A DNA stretch of 64,000 nucleotides from Halorhabdus tiamatea SARL4B (GTDB lineage: Archaea > Halobacteriota > Halobacteria > Halobacteriales > Haloarculaceae), in NCBI RefSeq assembly GCF_000470655.1, contig NC_021921.1, positions 558,001 through 622,000 on the forward strand, written 5' to 3'. Below are positions 43,950 to 51,136 of the stretch, in pieces (the first letter of the stretch is position 1; each line of letters opens with the position of its first letter). The position numbers were made by a program, and so were the translations under genes. A model generated the notes under the pieces. That model was not told the DNA's origin. It worked only from the letters and a program-made list of their open reading frames with translations, and did not search any database.

Positions 43950-44414
43950 CTATTCGAGGAGGGAAACGGCGACGTCGTAGCTGTAGGTGAAGTCTTCCTC
44001 GAGCTTGTCGCCCCGGTAGTAGTCGACGAGGCGGCGGATCTTCGACTCCGTGTTCTGGAGCGCGCGCTTGTTCTGGGCGTCGCCGGGGTTGTCGTTCATG
44101 TGCTCCCGGAGACGCACGGCTCGCTCCATCAGGTTCCGGAGGTCCTCCGGAATCTCGGGGTCGGCGTCGTTGTCCTCGAGGATCTCGGTCACCTTCTTGC
44201 CGGTGGCCAGCGAGACGTCCGGGACGGGCGTGCCCTGGACGCCTTCATCGCGCAGCTTGACGCCGATCTCGCTCGGGCTGTGGCCCTGTTCGGCGAGTTC
44301 GACGACGCGCTCCTCGACCGCGTCTTCGTCTACGTCACTCCACTCCGGTGGGTCGTCTGCCACTGGCTTGTCCGAATCGGACGAGCCGCGGCGGCGTGTA
44401 TGCATTCGTGCCAT
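43950..44414 (-). CDS. rps15: 30S ribosomal protein S15
   Basis: A 154-residue small-subunit protein of the archaeal/eukaryotic S13/S15 form. The N-terminal MARMHTRRRGSSDSDKP and the core RLREHMNDNPGDAQNKRALQNTESKIRRLVDYYRG, read in segments, are diagnostic. It is the first gene of a four-gene operon and its stop abuts the RecJ-like gene. The 287 bp upstream to the tRNA contain no convincing gene, only its promoter region with an AATTTAGA patch just before the ATG on the minus strand. Confidence 0.96.
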   Translation of the reverse strand: MARMHTRRRGSSDSDKPVADDPPEWSDVDEDAVEERVVELAEQGHSPSEIGVKLRDEGVQGTPVPDVSLATGKKVTEILEDNDADPEIPEDLRNLMERAVRLREHMNDNPGDAQNKRALQNTESKIRRLVDYYRGDKLEEDFTYSYDVAVSLLE

Positions 44415-44663
44415 GGTCTAAATTGGAACACCACAGACCGCCACGTGTGGCACGGATCGAGCGACGCGACCCACTGGTCGGGCCGACGATCCCTGCCGGA
44501 CACGTCCGCAATCCCAAGTCGCGCACGGCGAAAGAGGCCGAAAGTGTCTGTGACACCTGCGCGACGCGTCAGATTTGCGGTCGTGTGTTCCCAGTCGGTA
44601 TCTCGAGGGTCGGCCATTAAACGGTTTCTACTCTGGCCGGCGTGGACGCCGGGCTTCGATGGG

Positions 44664-44670
44664 TTTAAGA
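44664..44670 (+). promoter_or_regulatory. TATA-like element upstream of tRNA-Ala
   Basis: TTTAAGA at 44664-44670, followed by AAAAC, is the AT-rich element closest to the tRNA. It lies about 35 bp before the mature 5' end, the usual distance for a short 5' leader trimmed by RNase P. Confidence 0.45.
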
Positions 44671-44701
44671 AAACTCACCGGAAAGGTAGCGATGTCGTTG
44701 C

Positions 44702-44773
44702 GGGCTCGTAGATCAGCGGTAGATCATCCCCCTGGCACGGGGAAGGCCGCGGGTTCAAATCCCGCCGAGTCCA
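44702..44773 (+). tRNA. tRNA-Ala (anticodon GGC)
   Basis: A 72-nt cloverleaf with all stems paired. The acceptor is GGGCTCG 44702-44708 with CGAGTCC 44766-44772 (one G-U). The D stem is GATC/GATC with loop AGCGGTA. The anticodon stem is TCCCC/GGGGA with 7-nt loop CTGGCAC, so anticodon GGC is at 44734-44736 (reads GCC). The T arm is GCGGG TTCAAAT CCCGC at 44749-44765. Discriminator A is at 44773. CCA is not encoded and there is no intron. Its 3' 16 nt are repeated at 44845 in an 18-bp direct repeat. Confidence 0.97.
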
Positions 44774-44862
44774 CTTCTTTCGCTTCGTTTCACTCCGCTC
44801 AGTCAGAGGACTCGGCGAACATCGCAAACCCTTTGGGTTTGCTCAATCCCGCCGAGTCCACT
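44758..44862. repeat. att-like direct repeat of the tRNA-Ala 3' end
   Basis: The 18-bp sequence AATCCCGCCGAGTCCACT occurs at 44758-44775 (the 3' side of the tRNA T arm, acceptor and discriminator) and again at 44845-44862. tRNA 3' ends are the common integration sites of haloarchaeal proviruses and integrative elements, and a second copy is the usual footprint. The 69 bp between them carry only a hairpin. No integrase gene is visible in the window. Confidence 0.75.
44824..44842 (+). terminator. Stem-loop between the tRNA and the repeated att-like copy
   Basis: GCAAACCC at 44824-44831 and GGGTTTGC at 44835-44842 form a perfect 8-bp stem with a TTT loop, 50 bp after the tRNA. It may end tRNA transcription, or be part of the residual element. 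Confidence 0.4.
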
Positions 44863-45196
44863 CGACTCACTTCGTTCGTCTCGTTCCCTCGGCGACCCTC
44901 GCGGCGACAATGTCGCCGCTCAATCACGCTGTCCGCGTGCGTAGCAAAGGAGCTTGCTCCCTCGGACTGTTCGGCCAGCAAGGGTGTGGAAAACGAACGA
45001 GACTCGATGGATACGTCGTGAGTGAATGCTCATTCACATTCGGGAATATATACCAAAGATTTACAAGTAACCTCCTACATGTGCTAATCGGATCGGACGA
45101 TTGCCCCCGGCGATACGCCGCGTAACTGCCACGTGATGTATCGGGCTTTCTCCCCCGATGGCCCGATACCCCCCGATTCGTCCGGTCCGCCGTTCT
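44863..45196. other. Gene-less stretch with an orphan promoter-like element
   Basis: No coding gene is supported in these 334 bp. They contain a perfect inverted repeat GTGAATG-CT-CATTCAC (45022-45037) followed 7 bp later by AATATATA (45045-45052), which looks like an operator upstream of a TATA box. Downstream frames stop within 15 codons, so the promoter has no gene. A second stem (TATCGGGC 45139-45146 with GCCCGATA 45161-45168) lies 29 bp beyond the end of the asparagine-synthase-like gene and may terminate it. Confidence 0.5.
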
Positions 45197-46303
45197 CTAT
45201 CCTCGTAACGATTCGACGTACTGCGTGACGTGATCGTCCATTCGGCGTTTGAACCCCGCCTGGCGGGCCAGCCGGTCGAGTTCGCGCGCGACGAGACTCC
45301 CGTACTGGAGGGCCTTCTTTTCGCGGAACGCCACAGAGTCAGGGAGCCACTCGCGGCTGGCAAGCCGAAGCGCGAACTTCCGATCGCCTCGTGAAGAGAT
45401 CAAAAGCGAGTCGGGAAGCGAGAGCGCAGCCTCGACGACCCGGTCGTCGAGCAGCGGCGCGACGGGTTCGACACCACCCGCGCGGATCGCGAGTGCGTCC
45501 CGCTCGAGTTGGTCCGGCAACGTCTGGAGTACCTCGTCGCGCGCGCCACGGACAGTCTCGGCCGAAAGACGCGGGTCCTCCGAGGCGTTGGCGACCTTGG
45601 CGTAGCCGGAGAAGAGTTCGTCGGCACCCTGCCCGACGGCCAGGCGATCGAATCCGTCGGCGGCCGCCGCCGAGGCGACCAGAAACAGCGGTAGCGCAAT
45701 TTCGACGTCCATCGCGTTAGTCCGGGTCGTCGCCGCGACGACGTCCGGCACGTGTGCTTCGAGCGCTCCATGATCGAGTTCGACGACGCGGAGGTCCGCA
45801 TCGAGAAATCCAGCGGCGTCCCGAGCGGCCGCGACGTCGTGACTCCCCGGAAAGCCGGCGACGTACAGTGGCGCGTCGAGTCGAGCCGCGACCAGCGCCG
45901 AGTCGATGCCGCCCGAGAACGCGATGGCGAGCCCGTCCGTCTCGACAGCCTCGAGTGAGGCTTCGAGTGCCGACTGGAGGGCGTCGATAGCACGAGAACC
46001 ACCGGATGGCGACGGACTCGGGAGCGACCAGCGTCGCCTGAATCCGTCCTCGGTCTGGACGTGGCCGGCAGGGACAGCGACCGGGTCGACGAGTTGGACC
46101 GGCTCGAACGCCCACGAGGTCAAGTCGTCTCCGTCGACGAACAGCGGGTACCGACCGAGCACGTCCCGAAGAAGTCGACCGTCGAGACGACCGGCAAACC
46201 CACGAGTGCCGGGAAGTGGATCACCCGTCTCGACCGCCCGCCGGACAGTGGCCGGGTCGGCACCTTGAACTTGTGGCCGACCGTCCGGCGAGCCGCTACC
46301 CAT
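45197..46303 (-). CDS. Asparagine synthase-like protein lacking a functional glutaminase domain
   Basis: A 368-residue protein with the ATP-pyrophosphatase motif of AsnB, SGGIDS at 130-135, and further synthetase motifs (VGQGADELFSGYAK, then GDRKFALR). The N-terminal 100 residues resemble only the end of a glutaminase domain (RYPLFVD); the Cys2 nucleophile is absent. AsnB is normally 500-600 residues. It may use ammonia or act on another amide substrate. ATG at 46303 was preferred over GTG at 46309; it starts 3 bp after the PHP gene stop. It forms a two-gene unit with the PHP gene. Confidence 0.8.
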   Translation of the reverse strand: MGSGSPDGRPQVQGADPATVRRAVETGDPLPGTRGFAGRLDGRLLRDVLGRYPLFVDGDDLTSWAFEPVQLVDPVAVPAGHVQTEDGFRRRWSLPSPSPSGGSRAIDALQSALEASLEAVETDGLAIAFSGGIDSALVAARLDAPLYVAGFPGSHDVAAARDAAGFLDADLRVVELDHGALEAHVPDVVAATTRTNAMDVEIALPLFLVASAAAADGFDRLAVGQGADELFSGYAKVANASEDPRLSAETVRGARDEVLQTLPDQLERDALAIRAGGVEPVAPLLDDRVVEAALSLPDSLLISSRGDRKFALRLASREWLPDSVAFREKKALQYGSLVARELDRLARQAGFKRRMDDHVTQYVESLRG

Positions 46304-46305
46304 GA

Positions 46306-46992
46306 TCACTCAAACAGCGAGGCGATCCGCTCGCGAGCCTTGCGTTTCGCGCCGCCAGCAGCCTGGCGGAAGCTGATGTGCCAGGGCGTCCGACGGCCCT
46401 CGATGTGGGTCCGCCCGTCGCGGATCGCATCGAGGATCGCCGGCACGGACCGCTCGTCGGTCTCGACGAGTGTGACAGCACGACCGACCATCTCACTGAT
46501 GTGGGCATCGCTGCCGGCAGTCTGTGGAACGCCGTGTTCGCGGGCGAACGTCCGGGCCTGTCGGTTGGCACGCCCCGTCAGGAGTCGAGAGTTATAGACC
46601 TCGATGGCGTCGGCCCGTGCCAACTCGGCCCGCGAGACCGTCGCCATGACGCCGCTGCGAGACTCCTGGAAGGGATGGGGAACGACTGCGACGCCGCCCT
46701 GGTCGTGGATCCGGTCAAGCGTCGTTTCGAACGGCAGGCCCGCCGGGACCGCCTCCTCGACCCCGAGTGCGAGAACGTGACCGGCGATGCTGGTCACTTC
46801 CATCCCGGGAATCCCGAGCAGGTCGTACTCGGGAGCCAACTCACAGGCCCTGAGACTCGCTGCGAGTTCGTCGTGATCAGTGACGGCGAGGGCGTCGAGT
46901 CCTGCGTCTGCGGCCCTGGCAAGCAGCTTCTCGACGGCGTCACGCCCGTCGTAGGACAGCGAGGAGTGGGCGTGCAACTCGACGGAAAGCAC
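46306..46992 (-). CDS. PHP-domain metal-dependent phosphoesterase
   Basis: A 228-residue PHP-domain protein. Metal ligands appear in ELHAHSSLSYDG (His7, His9), TDHDE, GMEVTS, HPFQ and GSDAH, the full PHP order. Such proteins include histidinol phosphatases and exonuclease-like or oligoribonuclease-like phosphoesterases; specificity is open. The C-terminal 30 residues (ISFRQAAGGAKRKARERIASLF) are basic, which is unusual here, and could bind nucleic acid (inference). It lies upstream of the asparagine-synthase-like gene with a 3-bp gap. Confidence 0.85.
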   Translation of the reverse strand: MLSVELHAHSSLSYDGRDAVEKLLARAADAGLDALAVTDHDELAASLRACELAPEYDLLGIPGMEVTSIAGHVLALGVEEAVPAGLPFETTLDRIHDQGGVAVVPHPFQESRSGVMATVSRAELARADAIEVYNSRLLTGRANRQARTFAREHGVPQTAGSDAHISEMVGRAVTLVETDERSVPAILDAIRDGRTHIEGRRTPWHISFRQAAGGAKRKARERIASLFE

Positions 46993-47067
46993 ACTGACGG
47001 CTACAGGTGGGAGTACAAAAAGCGCCCCGATTCCGGGCGGCTCTCGCCGGAAGGACAGCAGGGGCGA

Positions 47068-48237
47068 TCAGTCGGCGGAAGCGTCGACGTCCAGGCCGAT
47101 CTCGTCGTCAGTAAGATAACACTGCGGGTCGCGCGCCCAGACGTCGCCTTCGGCCGCCAGGGCACGGTGACGCGAGCCGCCGCGACACATCGCGTAGTAC
47201 TCGCAGTTCGGACACCGGTCCGGGAGGTGGTCCTCACGGTCACGTAGTTTCGCGAGCAAGGGGTTGGACTCGTCCTCCCAGATCGCGCTGAACGGCCGGT
47301 CGCGGACGTTGCCGAGCGAGTACGCCTGCCAGTAGGGCGTGAGATGGACGTTACCCTGGTAGTCGATGTCGGCGATGCGCTCGGCGACGGGATCGCCGCC
47401 CTCGGTCTCGAGGCGCTCGCGGATCGCCGCGGCGCGGCCTTCGTCCAGTTCCTCGCGGGCGTACTGATAGACGTAGCCCGTGTCGGCCCGATTGCCTTCG
47501 AGTAGCGTCTCGACGTCGTGGCCGCGATCGTGCGCGTCGAGCGTGATGTCACAGACCCGCCGGACGGCGCGTCGCTGGGCCTCGTGATCGACGTCTAGGT
47601 CCATGATCTCGTCGTCAGCACTGTATTCGAGGTGGTGAAACCGGAAGCGCGAGACACCCTGGAGGGCGAGCAGATCGACCAGTTCCTCCATGTCGGCGGC
47701 GTTGGCTTCGGTGAGTGTAAACCGGACGCCGGGGTCGAGATCCGCGTGCTGGGCCGCCTCGATGCCGTCGAGGGCGTCGTCGAAGGCCCCCTCCCGGCCG
47801 TAAATGTCGTCGTGATGCTCGGGCAAGCCGTCGATCGCGACGTCGACGTCGTCGAGCCCGGCCGCACGGAGCGACTCGGCCCGTTCGTCGGTGAGAAGCG
47901 TCCCATTGGTCGACAGTTCCGTCCGGAGACCGGTGTCGCTGGCGCGTTCGACCAGCGTCTCGAGGTCGTCGCGCAACAGTGGCTCCCCGCCAGAGAACCG
48001 GATCGCTGCGACGCCGTAGGCGGCGATATCGTCGATGACGTCCGTCGCCTCGGCGGTCGTCAACTCGCCGTCGCCGTGGCCCGGCCCGGCAGTCTCGTAC
48101 CCATACGCGGGATCGAGGTTGTTTGCCCCCGTGACGTGCCAGACGACGACGGGATGCTGTCGGTCCGCGGCCGGACGCGATTCGTCGCTGTCCGCCGATT
48201 TCGCAGTCCCGACGAGCAGATCACTGACCGGAATCAT
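47068..48237 (-). CDS. Pseudo-radical-SAM/SPASM protein without cluster cysteines
   Basis: A 389-residue protein with the fold of radical SAM/SPASM enzymes. The SAM motif FSGGEPLL (81-88) and the C-terminal SPASM cysteines Cys342, Cys345, Cys351 and Cys373 are retained. In place of CxxxCxxC the sequence reads WHVTGANNLDPAYGY: Asn39, Pro43 and Gly46 sit where the three Cys should be, so a radical [4Fe-4S] cluster cannot form. I recall a haloarchaeal family of this description ('pseudo-rSAM/SPASM', TIGR04347). It overlaps its small partner gene by 4 bp. It may be a scaffold for a true radical-SAM enzyme encoded elsewhere. Confidence 0.85.
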   Translation of the reverse strand: MIPVSDLLVGTAKSADSDESRPAADRQHPVVVWHVTGANNLDPAYGYETAGPGHGDGELTTAEATDVIDDIAAYGVAAIRFSGGEPLLRDDLETLVERASDTGLRTELSTNGTLLTDERAESLRAAGLDDVDVAIDGLPEHHDDIYGREGAFDDALDGIEAAQHADLDPGVRFTLTEANAADMEELVDLLALQGVSRFRFHHLEYSADDEIMDLDVDHEAQRRAVRRVCDITLDAHDRGHDVETLLEGNRADTGYVYQYAREELDEGRAAAIRERLETEGGDPVAERIADIDYQGNVHLTPYWQAYSLGNVRDRPFSAIWEDESNPLLAKLRDREDHLPDRCPNCEYYAMCRGGSRHRALAAEGDVWARDPQCYLTDDEIGLDVDASAD

Positions 48238-48491
48238 GCACGCTCACCCGGGACGAGCGCCGATTCGGTATATCGGTTGACCGCACTGTCAGGACAGAGC
48301 CAGATGGCGGCGACGTCCGAGAAGAGCGTCTCGGCCTGCTCGTGAGCACGCTCTTCGTCGGATGCCGTGACGCTACCGACGTGTGTCAGCGGTTCGTCGC
48401 CCGTCTCACGGACGAACACTTCCCACTCCCGGTCGTCTCGGCCGCGGGGCTGGTCGACCGCCTCGTGGCGACGGTCAGCATTCGCTGTCAT
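48234..48491 (-). CDS. rSAM-partnered small protein, Htur_1727 type
   Basis: An 85-residue protein with the core WEVFVRETGDEPLTHVGSVTA and then IWLCPDSAV, the pattern of the haloarchaeal Htur_1727 family named as a radical-SAM partner. The core also resembles the PaaB fold (YEVFVRE...HVGSV). A single Cys (IWLCP) is present. It is upstream of and overlaps the pseudo-rSAM gene by 4 bp. It could be a modified peptide precursor or a subunit; no leader/core split is visible, so subunit seems likelier (inference). Confidence 0.8.
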   Translation of the reverse strand: MTANADRRHEAVDQPRGRDDREWEVFVRETGDEPLTHVGSVTASDEERAHEQAETLFSDVAAIWLCPDSAVNRYTESALVPGERA

Positions 48492-48903
48492 TACCAGTAC
48501 CTTTCTGCGAAGCTACAAACCACTCGTGTCAATTCCCAACCGATGAGAATGCGGCGCATCCCTTTATTCCTGTCGCGAGGGAGCCCCTACTGTAGAAACA
48601 GCACCCAACAACCAGCAATATTTTCCCCATCATCGGCAATTTTGGTCACAAAACAGAGATATTCTAAACGGGGAGGCGACCGAACGCGATTCCGACCGGT
48701 TCCGGACGACAGATAGTGGCGTTTCTAACCGTCTGAGTCGCGATATCCGACGATTATCCGACGCACGATAACGAGGAGACGAACCGAAACCTAAATTCCC
48801 GTCAAGCGCCGAACCGAAGACATGCATCGGTCTCGACGAACGTGCGACGCCCCCATCCATTCCGGACGCAGGCTCCCGAGCGGACGGGGAAGGTCGGACT
48901 GAG
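48492..48903. other. Intergenic region without a supported gene
   Basis: These 412 bp separate the divergent rSAM-partner and HTH genes. The stretch 48580-48680 is markedly more AT-rich than its surroundings. An AAACCTAAATT patch at about 48788-48798 may be a promoter for the HTH gene, with a leader of about 90 nt. Frames crossing the region show no homology and are mostly antisense shadows. I see no RNA gene, repeat or mobile element. Confidence 0.5.
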
Positions 48904-49281
48904 ATGGTCCGGGATCCGTTCGCAGCCGAGGAGTCTCCCGATCTACAGGCCATCCTCGACGCACTCGACGACCCGGAGTGTCGCAAGATCGTCGAGGAAC
49001 TCGACGAGCCGATGACGGCCTCGGAGATCTCTGAGACGAGCGACATCCCGCTATCGACGACCTACCGGAAACTCGACCTGCTAACAGAGGCGTCGCTGTT
49101 GACCGAAGGCGTCGAGATCCGGCCGGACGGCCAGCACGCGAGTACCTACGAGATCGCTTTCGAGGAAGTCATCATCGGGCTCTCGGAGGACCGCGAGTGT
49201 GAGGTCCAGATCGCGCGTCGGGCCCAGACGGCCGACGAACGTCTAGAAACCCTATGGTCGGAGGTTCGCAAGGAAACATGA
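48904..49281 (+). CDS. Winged-helix (ArsR-like) transcription regulator
   Basis: A 125-residue regulator. The HTH is seen in CRKIVEELDEPMTASEISETSD followed by the recognition helix IPLSTTYRKLDLLTEASLL and a wing. It lacks metal-binding cysteines, so a metal response is unlikely. Its stop overlaps the start of the first small membrane protein gene (ATGA), so it probably controls, or is controlled with, the two small membrane proteins downstream. The family is common in haloarchaea; the signal is unknown. Confidence 0.85.
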   Translation: MVRDPFAAEESPDLQAILDALDDPECRKIVEELDEPMTASEISETSDIPLSTTYRKLDLLTEASLLTEGVEIRPDGQHASTYEIAFEEVIIGLSEDRECEVQIARRAQTADERLETLWSEVRKET

Positions 49282-49559
49282 CTCCACACGTCTCGATAAC
49301 TGTCATTGCACTGAAAACTCTCACCCTGCTTTTGGGTGGGCTGATAACGTTTCTCGCCTATCGTGCCTATCGACGGACGCGGGCCCAGTCGCTGGGGGCA
49401 CTGGCGCTTGGCTTCGGCGTGATCACGCTCGGCGCGTTTCTGGCCGGAGCCGGAAATCTAATTTTCTCCTTTGGATTAGAGCAGAGTCTCCTGCTCGAAT
49501 CCGGGCTGACCGCCGGCGGGTTCATCGTCATCGTCTACTCGCTGTACGCGACTAAGTGA
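49278..49559 (+). CDS. Small membrane protein, DUF7521-like (copy 1)
   Basis: A 93-residue protein with three predicted helices. The motif TFLAYRAYRRTRAQSLGALALGFG, read in two parts around the charged YRAYRRT loop, defines the family and recurs in the next gene. It is coupled by ATGA to the HTH regulator. I recall such regulator-membrane protein pairs in haloarchaea (DUF7521). Function is unknown. The start was set at MTPHVSITV (49278); the upstream codon at 49254 lies inside the regulator gene. Confidence 0.75.
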   Translation: MTPHVSITVIALKTLTLLLGGLITFLAYRAYRRTRAQSLGALALGFGVITLGAFLAGAGNLIFSFGLEQSLLLESGLTAGGFIVIVYSLYATK

Positions 49560-49632
49560 GACGTTCCCAAGAGGTGGAAATGGACTGCGGTTTATATCCG
49601 GTCAGCGACCCGAGTAGTTGTAGGGGACGATA

Positions 49633-49932
49633 ATGCAAAGCAGTGTGGCGATCGTGACCGTGGCCGAGGTGATCATTCTGGGATGTTCGGGTATCCTCAC
49701 GTATCTCGCTTACCGGGCCTATCGACGCACGGGGTCACCCTCGCTGCGGACGCTCACGTTTGGTTTCGGCCTCGTCGCGGCCGGGACGCTCGCCGGGGGA
49801 CTTCTCCATCAGTTCGGCGTCATCGGCTTCGACGTCTGTATCGGCGTCGAGAGCAGTCTCTCCGCGACCGGATTTCTCGTCGTGCTCTACGCGCTGTACG
49901 TCGGTGATGCCGACAACGGCGTCACGCCGTGA
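49633..49932 (+). CDS. Small membrane protein, DUF7521-like (copy 2)
   Basis: A 99-residue paralogue of the preceding gene. It shares YLAYRAYRRTGSPSLRTLTF and the overall three-helix layout, and ends in a YALYVGD motif where copy 1 has YSLYATK. The two arose by tandem duplication and have diverged. A 73-bp gap separates them, with a TATA-like TTTATAT at about 49590-49596, so this copy may have its own promoter. Function is unknown. Confidence 0.72.
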   Translation: MQSSVAIVTVAEVIILGCSGILTYLAYRAYRRTGSPSLRTLTFGFGLVAAGTLAGGLLHQFGVIGFDVCIGVESSLSATGFLVVLYALYVGDADNGVTP

Positions 49933-50010
49933 GCCGAAACGACAGACCGTTCCCAGTGGTTTTTGTGGGGGTCGACGTGGTTTTGAGTCCGAGTGCCCTA
50001 CGTTCGTCCA

Positions 50011-50490
50011 ATGATACGACGACGAGCGGTGCTGACGACGATCGGCGGTCTCACGGTCGGATCGCTGGCCGGCTGTTCGAGCGACGGCGGCGAAACCACC
50101 GAGAACGACTATCCGGAATACACGGACGTCCCCCAATCAGCCGAGGAGTACCTCTCGAGTACGAGCAACTTCGACGGTACCGGCGTGGATCGGACTGACG
50201 CCGAGGAAGTCTCGGTCACCGTCGGTGCCCGCGGCAACGGCAGCTACTGGGCGTTCGACCCCGCTGTCGTCGCGATCAGCCCGGGAACGACGGTCGTCTG
50301 GGAGTGGAGCGGGCGCGGGAGCGCACACAATGTGGCGTCGCCCGGCGACCGTGAGCCGCTGTACAGCGGTCCGGCCGTCACCAGTGACAACGAGACCTAC
50401 GCCTACACCTTCGAGAGTTCAGGAACCTATCGATACGTCTGTGAACCCCACGAGATCCAGGGGATGAAAGGCGCGATCGTCGTCGTCTAA
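50011..50490 (+). CDS. Halocyanin (blue copper lipoprotein)
   Basis: A 159-residue exported copper protein. A Tat-like start (MIRRRAVLTT) leads to a lipobox ending at Cys22 (AGCSSDGG). The linker is acidic and Ser/Thr-rich, and the C-terminal halocyanin domain has copper ligands His106 (SAHNV), Cys144, His147 and Met152 (YVCEPHEIQGM). It is more canonical than the other copper protein at 41.5 kb. It probably carries electrons between menaquinol-oxidising complexes and terminal oxidases outside the membrane. Confidence 0.92.
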   Translation: MIRRRAVLTTIGGLTVGSLAGCSSDGGETTENDYPEYTDVPQSAEEYLSSTSNFDGTGVDRTDAEEVSVTVGARGNGSYWAFDPAVVAISPGTTVVWEWSGRGSAHNVASPGDREPLYSGPAVTSDNETYAYTFESSGTYRYVCEPHEIQGMKGAIVVV

Positions 50491-50531
50491 CCGCCGGACT
50501 GGTGTCGGATTCCCGACGACAACGTACCGCC

Positions 50532-51026
50532 CTACTTCGTCCCCGTAGCTGATGAGTCTGTATCCTCTCTGGCCGGATGTCCGTCAGTATCGAGGCGGTT
50601 GTCGAGTTCAGCCTCGACCTCGTCGGCGACTCGCTCCTCGACTTCGTCAGCGACCTGTTGCTTGACTTCATCGGAGACCTGTTCTTCCACCTCGTCAGAG
50701 ACCTGTGCATCGAGCTCCGTCTCTACCTCCGCCGGAACCTGCTCCCGTAGTTCCGTCTGAACCTCCTCGGGGACCTGCTCGTCGAGTTCGGCTTCGACCT
50801 GTGACTCCGCAGCCGCCGAGACGCTCTCTTCGAGAATTCGTTCGTAAATCGACATCTTCTCCCAGATACGGAAGATGTAGCCGATCACGAGTCCCCCTTC
50901 GAAGGCCGCGACGCGCGGGTCAAACTGGAACATCAGCAACGTGAACCCGGCGATGAACAGGAACCCGTAGAGGAACTCGATGTAGAACTGTGTCTGTCGG
51001 CCCTGTAGACGACTTCGCAGCGTCAT
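50532..51026 (-). CDS. Membrane protein with acidic amphipathic repeat tail
   Basis: A 164-residue protein. Two N-terminal hydrophobic helices (about 17-36 and 42-55) are followed by a long charged segment built from repeats of about eight residues, such as QVSDEVEE, QVSDEVKQ, QVADEVEE and RVADEVEA (about 80-140). The repeat places a Val at regular intervals in an acidic helix, which suggests a coiled coil facing the cytoplasm. I do not recognise a family. The start was placed at MTLRSRLQ (51024-51026). It is divergent from the M29 aminopeptidase gene. Confidence 0.7.
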   Translation of the reverse strand: MTLRSRLQGRQTQFYIEFLYGFLFIAGFTLLMFQFDPRVAAFEGGLVIGYIFRIWEKMSIYERILEESVSAAAESQVEAELDEQVPEEVQTELREQVPAEVETELDAQVSDEVEEQVSDEVKQQVADEVEERVADEVEAELDNRLDTDGHPAREDTDSSATGTK

Positions 51027-51136
51027 GGCTCGCTCGCATATAGGCGATTCGAGCAAAAAAGCGTAACTCGCGAGTGGAGCACACCGAAATCGATCGCCTC
51101 CGCTGGCGTTTTAGTGCCGTCACGCTTTCGACCGTC

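Noticed and set aside
44415..44701. Frames in the rps15-tRNA spacer, such as a minus-strand frame starting near 44617.
   Set aside because: It has basic, Trp-rich composition, no homology and overlaps rps15 and its promoter.
48234..48491. Calling the small rSAM partner a RiPP precursor.
   Set aside because: There is no leader-core boundary, no Cys/Gly-rich core and it resembles a PaaB-like fold. A subunit role is at least as likely.
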